From Paramoeba atlantica (Eukaryota > Discosea), in NCBI GenBank assembly GCA_977017575.1, contig CDRNVI010000040.1:1-64000 (forward strand): a stretch of 64,000 bases of DNA, read 5' to 3'. The notes beneath the pieces are model-generated. The model saw only the letters and a list, made by a program, of their open reading frames with translations, was not told the DNA's origin and did no database searches. Positions within the stretch are counted from its first letter, which is position 1. Every line of letters starts with the position of its first letter. Shown here one piece after another: positions 44,759 to 55,200 of this stretch. Made by a program: the position numbers and the translations under genes.

Positions 44759-47700
44759 ATGGCGGAGGCCTCCGGACCGTTCGAAAGTGTGTTGGAAGTC
44801 TGTGGCAAACTTCGGACGGCCAGGTGTGGTCGGGGCAACCTTTTTCTGCCTCCACAGCAGAGGGGGGTTGGGACAAAACTCCGGCAGCGGGCCCTTTTAC
44901 AGATGTCAAAGGTTTTGGCTGTGGGAAAACGCGTGGCTGTTGTTTGGTGTATGGCTTATAACGAACGTATTACACTCTGGGAAGGGGTGGTTCACTCATC
45001 GCTTGATGGGTCTGGTTGGCTCGTCAAGTACGACTTGATGAATGGGCGCCTTCTCCCGTTTCCTCCGAGAGATGATCGTATCCATGTGCTAGGCGGCAGA
45101 GTTGGACTGCTTCCAAAATCTTTGCGCAAACGTAATCGGAAACGCAAATCCTGCTTTCGGCGTGGCTACCGAGAGCAGAGACCCAAGATCAAAGCTATGA
45201 GAGAGGGGTTTGCAGTAAGCACCATGAATGTAGATACTTTAAAGTGTAAAACCACAGACGAGTTTGCTCTACGTAAATGTTTCCGTTTGCATCAAGCTGT
45301 AGAGTTCATGCGAAGTTACGGCGTAACAATAATGGCCTTGCAGGAAACGCGACTATCGTTCAAGAGCGAGGAACCGATCATTCATCGTAGGCTCTATCTG
45401 GCTGGCATTAGTGTTAATATATATATTATGAGTGCAATAAAGGGCTATAACGGAATGGCAATGCTGAGTCTGCAACCCATGGGTGTTGAAAAGATCAATG
45501 ATCGCATTATGAAAGGAACAATGCATATTGGAAAGATGAAGGCGTGTATATTTAATGTTTACTCCCCGACGGCTGGTGCAAAGAAAGAGAAGCAAGAATC
45601 GTTTGATGAGGAGCTATTTGATGCTTGGCATGATTCACAATGTTCGCTAAAGATAATATGCGGAGACATGAACGCACCTTTGCAAGATCCAAATGGCAGA
45701 AAATGTTGTTCGGAAAGAGCGCAAGAATTTCGCAAATTCTTGGTAACCCTTGGATCTAAATCGGCTCATCAATGTTGCAGCGCAGAAAGAAAGTGGACTT
45801 ATAGGTTTCCACCTACGCCGAAACACCCTGATGGTCTAACAAAACAGCTTGATCATATCATAATAAATTCCCGTTTCAGCTCAGCATTTCGGTATCAGAA
45901 GGTGCTTTTGGCTCCCATACCTACGAGACACTGTGCAGTAATAGCAGGATTAAATATAAAATGGAGAGTGGCATGCAAACCTGGTAAGTTACAACCGTTT
46001 TGGGGATCCTTGAGAAACGAAACCATATGTGATACATTCGTGAAAAGTGTGGAGGAGTCAATTCAGGGGGGAAATAAACGGTCACGAGAAGGGTCAATTG
46101 GCCCCGCTTTATGGGATAAGCTATCGTCCGCAGTCAACTCCGCCGCAGAGAAATTACCCAGGAAAATTGCCAATATTGGAAAAGCTCCTGACTCGGAAAC
46201 TGACTCGCATTCCCTTGATATGAAAACTATTGTGCAAATTGCTCGAAATCGAAGGACTTTCGATACCTTTGCTCGAGAACACGGAAAAATGATTGAAGAA
46301 TGCGTGAAAGAAGAATGTGAAGTGATCCAAGAAAAGCTATATAAATGTCCAAAAAGCGCGTATCAAGCAATTCGCTATATTGTAGGGGAAAATCGAAAAG
46401 TATTCTCCATGTTCGGTGAAAATGTTCGAGACAGTATGTGCAGAGTGAGAGGACATTTTCAGGCGATAGGTAATCAATTAAATCAAATTTCCGAACCGGT
46501 AAACTTCCCTAACTGTAATAAAAGCTTAATTGGTATTGAGGATACGGAATTTACCCTAAAGGAGCTCAGAATTTCTCTGCAAAAAGTCAAATCTGGAAAA
46601 GCTTCAGGCTCCGACAACATTCCTATTGAGGCTCTCTCTACATTGGCTCGGAGCGAAGAAGCACTTGGCATGCTCTTGAACATAATAAATGAAGTAATGT
46701 GTACCGGTGCCGCGGCGGATAAATGGAAGATGATTCTGCAAGTGCCACTTCCAAAGAAAGGGAATCTCAATGATCTTACAAATTGGAGACCGATATGCAT
46801 TGTAAACCATGTGGTAAAGGTAATGAACCGGATGGTACTAGAGCGTATACAACCAGCTGTTGAGAATATGCTTCGCTCAAATCAGTTTGGATTTCGCCCG
46901 CACCGATCCACTGCCGGCGCACAGGCAACTTTCGTGGAAATAGCTACTAAAGCTTCGAGGGGAGAAGGTGTTGCGGTAGCGTTTGTTGACTTTAAGCAGG
47001 CATTTCCTTCCGTTACTTTCTCTGCAATACGAGATGCGCTGAGAGCATTCCACATACCGGAAAATATTACTAAAGTTATTATGAGCATGTATGAAGGCCT
47101 GAAATCTTATGTGAGGACGCCTCATGGTGACACCGAATCGTTTTCTATTGAAAATGGTACTCTACAAGGGGATGTGCTCGCGCCATATCTCTTTATTATG
47201 GTCCTCGACAGGATTATGGCAGAGGCCATTGACGCGAAGGGGTTGGGTGTCATTGCTTATTCCACCGGGACGAAGAGTCGCGGCGAAAAGCACCTCCGAA
47301 TTTCTGATGTGGCATATGCAGATGACGTAGTTCTCTTCGCTTCTTCTAGGTCTGAACTCTCCGAAATGCTAGAAAACCTGTGCAAGTATGCAAAGAGGGC
47401 AAACCTTCAGGTAAATCTGGGCAAAAACAAGACCGCATGGATGGTTCTAGGAAAAATTGATGACATGACAGCTCCCCTTCTAGTCCCAAGTGTTGGAGAA
47501 ATCCCCCGAGTATACAAATATAAATATCTTGGAAGTACACAAGAGAATGAAAATCGTCATGTAGCCCCACAAGAACGCATTCGTCTAGGATGGGCCACAA
47601 TGCATAAACTTCATGCGATATGGAACTCACCCATTCAAGTCGCAAGTCGGTTAAAAATATTTCGAACACTTGTTATGCCTGTTATTAATTACAACTGCGG

Positions 47701-49060
47701 CACGTGGAATATTTCATCGAATCAAATGAGCGAATTGGACGTACAAGTCAGCAAAATGCGAAGATGGGTATGCGGAGTAGGGAAAAGATGGAAAACGGGA
47801 AAGTGCATTCGTCTTGAATCTCTTTATCAAGATGACTTGAAACTCAGCACAGCATCAAAAATACAACGTGCTCAACTTATTGGCCATCTTGTTCGACATG
47901 AATCGCCGTTTAGCCTAGCCATTCTGTGGCGCGTGCAAGACAAATCATCATATCCTTCGATCTCTGAATTATGCGCAAAAGATTTAAATCTTTCAATAGA
48001 AGAAGTCATACATTCGTCTCGGGACCGCGCCTTATGGAGGTCAAGCGTTGATCGACTACGAAATCGGATCGAACCACGCCCTGATTATGTACCCATCGAA
48101 GCAAAATCATGGGAAAAACGAGCAATGGTTGCACGAAAAGAGAGTCAATATAAATCACTACAATTCGTCGAAGAAGGCGCATTGCCATTCCCAAATATTT
48201 CCCCAGCCGTACACATGTATACTGATGGCTCTCTTAAAACAACGAAATCGAAAGTTACTTCTGGATGCGGAATCGTGTGGTGGGGGGGTGGTATTGAGAA
48301 GTCCTTAATGGGAGTACGACCTCCTACGGATATTGAGCTCACCATAACTGCGGTAGAGCTCTATGCCGTATATGAGGCACTGAATCTTGCGGCACATTAT
48401 GGGCAGGACATTGTATTACACACAGACTCAAAATACGTATGGGAATTCTTCCACATTATAAGGCATCGATTTTGCATAGTTGGGTTTCAATTATTCCAGA
48501 GCGCACAACTACTCAAGAAGATACAACTTTTGTGTTCTAAGATCGAGCAAAATAGCAATGTATATTGCATCAAAACCAGAGGGCATGAAGGAAACCCGCA
48601 CAACGCAACCTCAGACTGGCTCGCTAAACGAGCTTGCGCACATCAAGACGAAAACCCTTCCTTTACTTACCGCGGTTTTGATATCGTGACCAATCAAAAG
48701 AGGAAAGGTAACGAAATTCAAAACAATATGAAAAAGAACAAAAACAAAAATACGAAATTACCAGAGTTTGCGCACACACCTATCGAAATGTCTCCTACGC
48801 ACTCTATAAGCACGAAAAATAAAGGTAACCTGATAAATGAAAAGGGGAAACGATCAAGATCCAAGAACAAGCGTGAAAATGCGAATACGCACAGCAACCA
48901 AAAAGCACGAAAAACTGATGGAAAGAGGAGTACGAATACATATTCACCAGGATTAGCAGAGGTAACTTTAGCAAGAAAGCATCCACAAAGAAAGCGAGCT
49001 AATTGTGAAGAGGAGTGCAAGAGAACTCGAAAGGGGGGGAGCTCTTCTTCTAAAACGTGA
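44759..49060 (+). CDS. LINE B: intact APE-RT-RNase H polyprotein (1433 aa)
   Basis: A complete LINE ORF starting at the ATG 15 bases after the minisatellite; no stop or shift. Residues 1-150 are basic (KSLRKRNRKRKS). The APE endonuclease (about 150-395) has LQETRL at ~195, YSPTAG, CGDMNAPL at ~302, KQLDHIIIN at ~363 and TRHCAV at ~389. The RT has NWRPICIVN at ~676, FGFRPHRSTAGAQ, LQGDVLAPYLFIM and AYADDVVLF at ~855. The RNase H (from ~1150) has MYTDGS, VELYAVYEA, HTDSKYVWEF and RGHEGNPHNATSDW. The C-terminal ~130 residues are Lys/Arg/Asn-rich. The domain order is that of Ingi-group LINEs such as L1Tc. It nicks the target with APE and copies its own RNA there. Likely active recently. Confidence 0.93.
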   Translation: MAEASGPFESVLEVCGKLRTARCGRGNLFLPPQQRGVGTKLRQRALLQMSKVLAVGKRVAVVWCMAYNERITLWEGVVHSSLDGSGWLVKYDLMNGRLLPFPPRDDRIHVLGGRVGLLPKSLRKRNRKRKSCFRRGYREQRPKIKAMREGFAVSTMNVDTLKCKTTDEFALRKCFRLHQAVEFMRSYGVTIMALQETRLSFKSEEPIIHRRLYLAGISVNIYIMSAIKGYNGMAMLSLQPMGVEKINDRIMKGTMHIGKMKACIFNVYSPTAGAKKEKQESFDEELFDAWHDSQCSLKIICGDMNAPLQDPNGRKCCSERAQEFRKFLVTLGSKSAHQCCSAERKWTYRFPPTPKHPDGLTKQLDHIIINSRFSSAFRYQKVLLAPIPTRHCAVIAGLNIKWRVACKPGKLQPFWGSLRNETICDTFVKSVEESIQGGNKRSREGSIGPALWDKLSSAVNSAAEKLPRKIANIGKAPDSETDSHSLDMKTIVQIARNRRTFDTFAREHGKMIEECVKEECEVIQEKLYKCPKSAYQAIRYIVGENRKVFSMFGENVRDSMCRVRGHFQAIGNQLNQISEPVNFPNCNKSLIGIEDTEFTLKELRISLQKVKSGKASGSDNIPIEALSTLARSEEALGMLLNIINEVMCTGAAADKWKMILQVPLPKKGNLNDLTNWRPICIVNHVVKVMNRMVLERIQPAVENMLRSNQFGFRPHRSTAGAQATFVEIATKASRGEGVAVAFVDFKQAFPSVTFSAIRDALRAFHIPENITKVIMSMYEGLKSYVRTPHGDTESFSIENGTLQGDVLAPYLFIMVLDRIMAEAIDAKGLGVIAYSTGTKSRGEKHLRISDVAYADDVVLFASSRSELSEMLENLCKYAKRANLQVNLGKNKTAWMVLGKIDDMTAPLLVPSVGEIPRVYKYKYLGSTQENENRHVAPQERIRLGWATMHKLHAIWNSPIQVASRLKIFRTLVMPVINYNCGTWNISSNQMSELDVQVSKMRRWVCGVGKRWKTGKCIRLESLYQDDLKLSTASKIQRAQLIGHLVRHESPFSLAILWRVQDKSSYPSISELCAKDLNLSIEEVIHSSRDRALWRSSVDRLRNRIEPRPDYVPIEAKSWEKRAMVARKESQYKSLQFVEEGALPFPNISPAVHMYTDGSLKTTKSKVTSGCGIVWWGGGIEKSLMGVRPPTDIELTITAVELYAVYEALNLAAHYGQDIVLHTDSKYVWEFFHIIRHRFCIVGFQLFQSAQLLKKIQLLCSKIEQNSNVYCIKTRGHEGNPHNATSDWLAKRACAHQDENPSFTYRGFDIVTNQKRKGNEIQNNMKKNKNKNTKLPEFAHTPIEMSPTHSISTKNKGNLINEKGKRSRSKNKRENANTHSNQKARKTDGKRSTNTYSPGLAEVTLARKHPQRKRANCEEECKRTRKGGSSSSKT

Positions 49061-49495
49061 TTTTGGAAGCCCAAAAGTTGAATGGAGTATCATTTTATTT
49101 ATTTTGTTTATTTATTTTTACTTTTATTTTATATTCAATAATGCGATCAATTGGTCTGTTTCAGCAGTTGAAGAGGGGGTTGTGAGACGAAGGGTTGTTC
49201 ATATATTTATATATATATTTATAAATTGTATTTATACGTTATTATTTGTTTTAGTTGTGTTTCGCCAGCAGATAAGGTGGCCAAGTGTATGGGAGGTGAG
49301 TTGGAGGACATTTTCGCCCTATAGGGCCATTCTCATAAGAAAGTAATGAGGATGCACGAGTTCTTGGCTGCAGATGGACTCTTTGCGCGTAAATTTTATG
49401 TGAGTTTACATGGAGAAGTGTTTATGTTTATGGTGTAAATTCTAAACCCCCCAGCTGATACATATGTATCAGTGTCTTTGTTGTTTTGTTGTTGT
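49061..49495 (+). other. LINE B 3'UTR with TTG-rich tail
   Basis: A T-rich 3' non-coding region ending TTTGTTGTTTTGTTGTTGT at the 13 bp target duplication. No poly(A). Confidence 0.7.
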
Positions 49496-51695
49496 GGGTA
49501 CACTGACCGACTTTACGAACCACATGCTCGCGGGGCAAGTGCCGCTCGAAGTTCAGTGCTATTTCGCTGGAGGCCGCTTATGCGCGTTAAAGAAAGGGGA
49601 GCGCGACGTGCGGCCAATAGCGGCCGGAGAGACGCTCCGTCGCCTGGTGAGCAAAGTCGCCTGTCTCTCCGCCAAAACAACAGCTCGTAAGCTCTTCAAA
49701 GGACACCAATACGGTGTGGCCACTCCAGCAGGGTCTGAGCGCGTCATCCATCGATGCAGACAGACATTCGATTCTCACGTTGATGACAATGACTTCATTC
49801 TATGCAAAATTGACCTGAAAAACGCATTTAACCATGTCTCACGGGACTGGATCATTGCCCTTACTCGCGAACACTTTCCCGCTCTCAGTCACTACGTAGA
49901 TTGGTGTTACTCTTCGGACAGCCTACTTACTTTCGGAACACGCACCATTCCGTCTTCTGAAGGAGTGCAACAAGGCGACCCCTTAGGTCCTCTCCTTTTT
50001 TCCCTGGTTCTGAGAGAAGTAGCGGCGGAAATTCACGCAGTAGCCCCAATGCTCGATTTGAATCTGTGGTATCTGGACGACGGGGTGCTGGCTGGATCAT
50101 CTGCTGATGTGCGGCACGCATTCGACGTGCTGGAAATCAAAGGACCACAACGGGGACTCCATATCAACGCCGCTAAATGTGAACTCGCCTTACACCCCTC
50201 ATCATCTCCTCGCGCCTCCGTTTTCCCTGACATCCCTGGCCCGAATAAAAATTTCGAGGGTAATTTCAACATTTTAGGTAGCCCAGTCGGATCCACTGAA
50301 TACTGTCATAAATTCCATTTGGACAATGCCTTCGAACTGGCCCAAGATTCCCTAACCGCTATAACTTTGCTCGAGGATCCCCAGATCGCTCTCTCCCTCA
50401 TCCGGCATTGTACAGGCTTCTGCAAGATGGTCTACTCTCTCCGTACCACCCCGACATCTGCACTGCAAGATATTTGTCGACGCCTGGACGACACTGTTCA
50501 GTCCACTCTCGAAAACTTTTTCCACCCACTTGGCGATGACGCCCGGCGACAGACACAACGAGACAAGCGCTTCGGAGGGCTAGGGCTCCGTTCAGCAGAG
50601 GAACATTCCTCTTCTGCTTACGTGGCCTCCGTGGCATTCGCATCAAGGAAGGATGGCTGGGCCCCCACCGAAGCGAAAGGTTTCGAAGAAGCAGTGAGCG
50701 ATGTCAACAATCGCGCTGGACTAAATCTGGTAGACGGCGAAAATGGCACAATACCCAAGAGCATGGTTGTGTCAGATCGTTCCCTCTTTAGTACTATCGA
50801 AGCGAGCGAATCTAGAAATGAAGCGGTAGTTCCCAGACAACGGGATCTCAGTCACTCGATCTCTTCCCAGGAATACAACAACGCGCTTAATACCGCTGAC
50901 CCGCGGACGAGGGCCCGATGGATCTCTGAAACGGGGGAAGGAGCGTCGGAGTGGGCATTTGTTTTGCCTTCCAAGAAGAACGGTCACGCATATACCCCGA
51001 CAGAGTTCCGGATGCTGGTACGCTGGTGGCTTGGGGAGAACATATACCCCGGCACCCGACCTTGCCCCATGGACAAATGCACGCAGCCGCTTGGTCCAGA
51101 GGGGGATCACGCGATGTCGTGCAAAAGCGGGCATGGTATCATTTCCCGACACAATGCTCTGGCAACACAGTTTGCGGCGGAGTGTTCCAAGGCCGGGCTC
51201 GCCCCCAAACGAGAGGTCAGCCTGGGAAACAAGGGTCCGGGGGGCACCCTCACTAGGCCTGCAGATGTCTTTATAGACAGCCACCTCGGTCGGTCCCTTG
51301 TACTCGACTTCGCTGTCACCCATGTCCAGCAACAAAAGTATACGGACACAGTCCGTGACGCTAACTGGGTGACGGCGGGGTCGTTCGCGGAACAATATGC
51401 CACCGTGAACAAGAGCATGCAACGCGCAGAGGCGACTGCAGCACACTTTAAGTTCGGAGCTATGGTCGTAGAATCCTACGGCTCGTGGTGTCCCAGCGCA
51501 ATGTCTGTTCTCCGAGAGGTCGCAGTAGCTAGGGCGGCTAAATCGGGCAGTGACATATCGAAGGGGGCGGCCTTACATCAGATTCTCACAGCTCTGAATG
51601 TAACACTGATGAGGTCGCAGGCCCGAATGCTAGTCTTGCGATTACCCGCAACGGGCCCCGACCTGGCTCTCCTGGGGTACGGGAAGGAAGAGTAG
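49496..51695 (+). CDS. RLE-2 LINE copy Y, ORF segment 2 (RT and RLE)
   Basis: This continues copy Y after LINE B. RT motifs are RPIAAGETLRRLVSK, YGVATPAGSERVIH, IDLKNAFNHVSR, GVQQGDPLGPLLFSLVL and LWYLDDGVLAGS. A linker with RTRARWISETG follows, then the RLE: RPCPMDKC, GDHAMSCKSGHGIISRHNAL, EVSLGNKGPGG, RPADVF and LDFAVTH (PD...D core). Unlike RLE-1 there is no zinc finger between the Glu box and RPAD. The C-terminal VTLMRSQARMLVLRLP is conserved with Z and a fragment at 56375. Before LINE B arrived the ORF was open from 38857 to the stop at 51695. Confidence 0.87.
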
Positions 51696-52144
51696 CAAGC
51701 GGCCAAGAGGTGGAAAACCTCGTGGGCAAGGGTGGGGCGGTAAGTGTCGTGGTTGCTTTGCTTGGTTCCTGGTTCTGCAGGGGGGTTGTGGCCAGCGTCG
51801 GACGGTCCTGCGGGCAATAAGGTCCGGGGTAGTGAGAGAGGTGGCAGGTTGAGGTTTGCTCGTTTCGGGTTTGCTTGGGCATAGATTGCTTGTTTTTATT
51901 GTTATTGTTTTTATTGTTCTTATACTTACGGGAGATCGAATTGCTAGTTTTGGGCTCCAAAATATGAAATTGCTAATTTGATTGCTTGTTAAAAAAAAAA
52001 TTTGATTGCTTATTTTCAACTCGTATACCCCCCCCAATGGACCTACTTGGTTCGTCTACTGGGTCAAAATATAGAGGCAATGCCGCGATTCATACTCCTC
52101 CCCCCTTATTAATTGCAAAAAAAAAAAAAAAAAAAAAAGACAAG
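51696..52144 (+). other. RLE-2 copy Y 3'UTR and poly(A)
   Basis: A G/T-rich region followed by the tail shared with copy X (TTGCTAGTTTTGGGCT, GGACCTACTTGGTTCGTC, CTCCCCCCTTATTAATTGC) and about 20 A, then 'gacaag' and the spliced leader of element Z. It lacks the stem-loop block present in X and Z. Confidence 0.75.
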
Positions 52145-52176
52145 AACGATAAAGATACAGTTTCTGTACCTTGTTG
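52145..52176 (+). other. Spliced leader at the 5' end of RLE-2 element Z
   Basis: Full 32 nt SL match, preceded by the A run of copy Y. The leader behind it contains ACTATTTTCCCTAGCAG, a good pyrimidine tract plus AG acceptor, nine bases before the ATG at 52221. Confidence 0.88.
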
Positions 52177-52220
52177 AATTATTTTTATTAACCCACTATT
52201 TTCCCTAGCAGGGTCTCACC

Positions 52221-55200
52221 ATGCCACACGACGACCTCTTCGATGCGAATGCAGTACCCATGGACGACGACTCTTTCCGTCAGGAAGAAATTTCGCACAA
52301 CACGGGTGCTTGGGACCAATTTGCAGGAAACGCACATTTAATTCCCGGTCAGAGCTCCTACGATGAACTCTTGTACACAACACCGATTCCCAAACATATC
52401 CCCAAACACTGGGCAAAAAGAGCCGCCAAGATCGCCGGAGAGGCTCCCACGCCGGACACGGGAAGAATGACGGAAGATGAAGAGACGAATCACTCCCTCG
52501 TCGTGGAAGCAAGCCCGAGAAACACACCGGAGGTTCCTGACGCCCAAGTACCTTCTCCAAACAAGGCCTCGAAGCGCAAGAACATAAATCCGGTACCGAT
52601 CCCGCAGCACTGTACTCAGCGCGTATGCCCAGCTGAAGGATGCACTTGGAAGACTCCTCCTCACGGTGGGCAATGGCAAGCATTTTACAATCATGTGGCC
52701 CACCGACACGGAGAAAGCGTACCAACCACTTGGTGGGAGGGGGAGGGAAGATTTCTTTGCAAGGACTGCTGCAGGCACTACGATAAGAACAAGGAGAATT
52801 CTCACCCCAAACAGTGCAAAGGCCGTAACCACCCCGTGCGATCTCAAACCCCACCTAGGCCAACGACAAGTCTCGAAAATGCAACTGAAATTCCTCCAGA
52901 AAACATGCTACCAACGTTGAGCTCTATCTGCGCGCTGCCCATAAGCACATGCAAAGATGTCCCCCATTCCTGTAGGTTTCTATGGGCGAGCATTTTGACA
53001 CAGGTCATGACATCTGCTGTGCAAGAAAACACAGTGGAGGCATGGACGTTACTGGCAATGCTCCCTAAATGCGTCTTACCTGCACCTTACCGAGGCGGTC
53101 GCAAAGGACACACGTCATACTCTACATACGTGGAAAAAAGCATGGAACTCTGGCTAGAAGGGGAGTACCTCTTGCTCTGGGAACAGGCCCTAAAGGATCA
53201 CGCCAAAAAACGCTCCAAGCCTAGAAGTTCCGAAAATGAAGAAGAAAGAGCGGCAATCAGGGCAGAAATACTGTCACGTCAAGGGGAATACTCTAGGGGA
53301 ATAGCCGCTCTAACCGCAGCACCCATGGCGCCGGACAACGAGGAGACCCTTGCGAAGCTTCTAGAAAAGCACCCAAATCCTCACGAAAACCCACTTGAGA
53401 ACGATCTTCCACCGATTGAGGGTAATCCCCTGCGTCTGGAGGAAGTGGAAGTCAGGAAAGCGGTCGAAAGTTTTCGCAGAGGGTCTTCTGCCGGAACAAT
53501 GGGTCTACGTCCAGAACACATCCAGGCCGCCATTTTGGAACACGCCAACAAGAAGGTGGGTCCTCTTTCGTCCCTCACTCGCCTCGTGAACCACATGCTC
53601 CAAGGAAAGGCACCGCCAGAGGTACAACTGTTCTACGCTGGAGCCCGTCTCTGCGCTCTGGAGAAAGGTGAAGAAGATGTCCGACCCATAGCAGCAGGCG
53701 AAACCCTCAGACGTCTAGTAAGCAAAGCGGCATGCGTCGCCGTAAAGGAGAAGGCTGAAACTTTATTCCGGGGAAGACAGTATGGTGTGGCTGCATCCGC
53801 GGGGGCCGAACGAGTAATTCATCTGTGCCGGAAAACAATGCTAAACAACATGGGGAGCGACAGTCTTGTTCTCTGTAAGGTAGACCTCAGAAATGCGTTC
53901 AACAACGTCAGCAGGCCTGTCTTCACTTTGCTCACACGTCTCAATTTTCCAGAACTTTCACCCTGGGTGGAATGGTGCTACACAAACCCGAGTTGTCTTA
54001 CCTACGGGAATCACTTCCTATCCTCAGCCGAAGGCGTCCAGCAAGGTGACCCATTGGGTCCGCTTCTCTTCTCTCTAGTCCTTTCTGGGGTAACCGAGGA
54101 AATATCATCCCGATCAAACCTAGATTCGCAACTATGGTATTTGGACGACGGAGTTCTCATGGGGGAGGCGGCGGAGGTTCGAAAGGCGCTTGATGTTTTT
54201 TCCGAGGTTGGTTCACAATGCGGGCTATTTCTGAATCCGAACAAGTGTGAAATAATAACGCCACCTGCCTCAGCCCATCACACGACTTTATTTCCGGAAA
54301 TACCTACCGCCAAAATTCGTGTTGACGGGAATTTCGATATTCTCGGATCCCCGATTGGGTCTGCGGAGCACTGCGCGGAGTTCCTAATGTCTCACGCCAT
54401 CGAACCCGCACGCGAGACTCTCGCAGCAATAGGGCTAATAGGCGATCCACAAGTTGCCATCGCCCTCATCCGCCAGTGCACTGGCTTCTGCCAAATGGTG
54501 TACGCTCTCCGCACCACACCCCCCCAGGCTCTTTTTCAACTTTGTAGCCTACTAGACGAAACCGTTCTTAAAGCTGTCGAGTGGGCACTTTTCCCCCTGG
54601 AACCCCACGCACGTGACCAAATCCAACGAAGGAAACGCCACGGAGGTTTCGGCCTTAGGTCTGCAACACTCCACGCGACAGCCGCTTACGTTTCTTCCGT
54701 CGCGCACGCCGCCGACATAGACGACTGGGATCCTACAGAGGCTGATGGATTCGCCATTTCGGTACAAGACGTAAACCGTAAAGCAGGAGTAGCGCTAGTG
54801 GATCCCAACACGGGGCGCACACCCAAGCAGGACAAGCCACTCCCATACTCAGGCCACCATCACAACTTCCTCCCGAAAAGGAAACGCCCACGGAGCACTC
54901 AAAACAAAATGGAAGCGGACAGGGCAACCGCGCCGGAGATGGTCATCCCTCGACAGCAGCAACTCAGCCAGGCTATCTCACAGCAGGAATTCACCACAGC
55001 ATACGAGCAGGCTGACCCTCGCACTCGCGCACGGTGGGTTTCAGAGTCGGGTAAGGGAGCAGGTAGCTGGGCTTTCGTGACGCCCTCTAGGAGCAAAGGA
55101 TACGCCTTCACACCAACAGAGTTCCGCACGCTGTCCCGCTGGTGGCTGGGATCCGACATCTATCAAGAAGATCGCCCTTGCCCAGCGAAGGGATGCATAT

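Larger units (their letters stand above)
40510..49495 (+). mobile_element. Minisatellite-LINE B unit with 13-bp target duplication
   Basis: One insertion of about 9.0 kb into RLE-2 copy Y, made of an 18-mer array (40510-44744) joined directly to an APE LINE (44745-49495). GGGTACACTGACC lies at 40497-40509 and again at 49496-49508, outside both parts, so array and LINE entered together. Copy Y reads in phase on both sides. Confidence 0.88.

Noticed and set aside
40510-44909. Very long frames on both strands made of six-residue units
   Set aside because: An 18 bp unit keeps any stop-free frame open. The frames simply read through the minisatellite and have no independent start or domain.
52145-52176. 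Insertion of LINEs into SL RNA genes, as for SLACS/CRE/CZAR
   Set aside because: Each SL copy is followed by a different element leader, never by a common SL intron starting with GT, so spliced mRNA copies explain it better.
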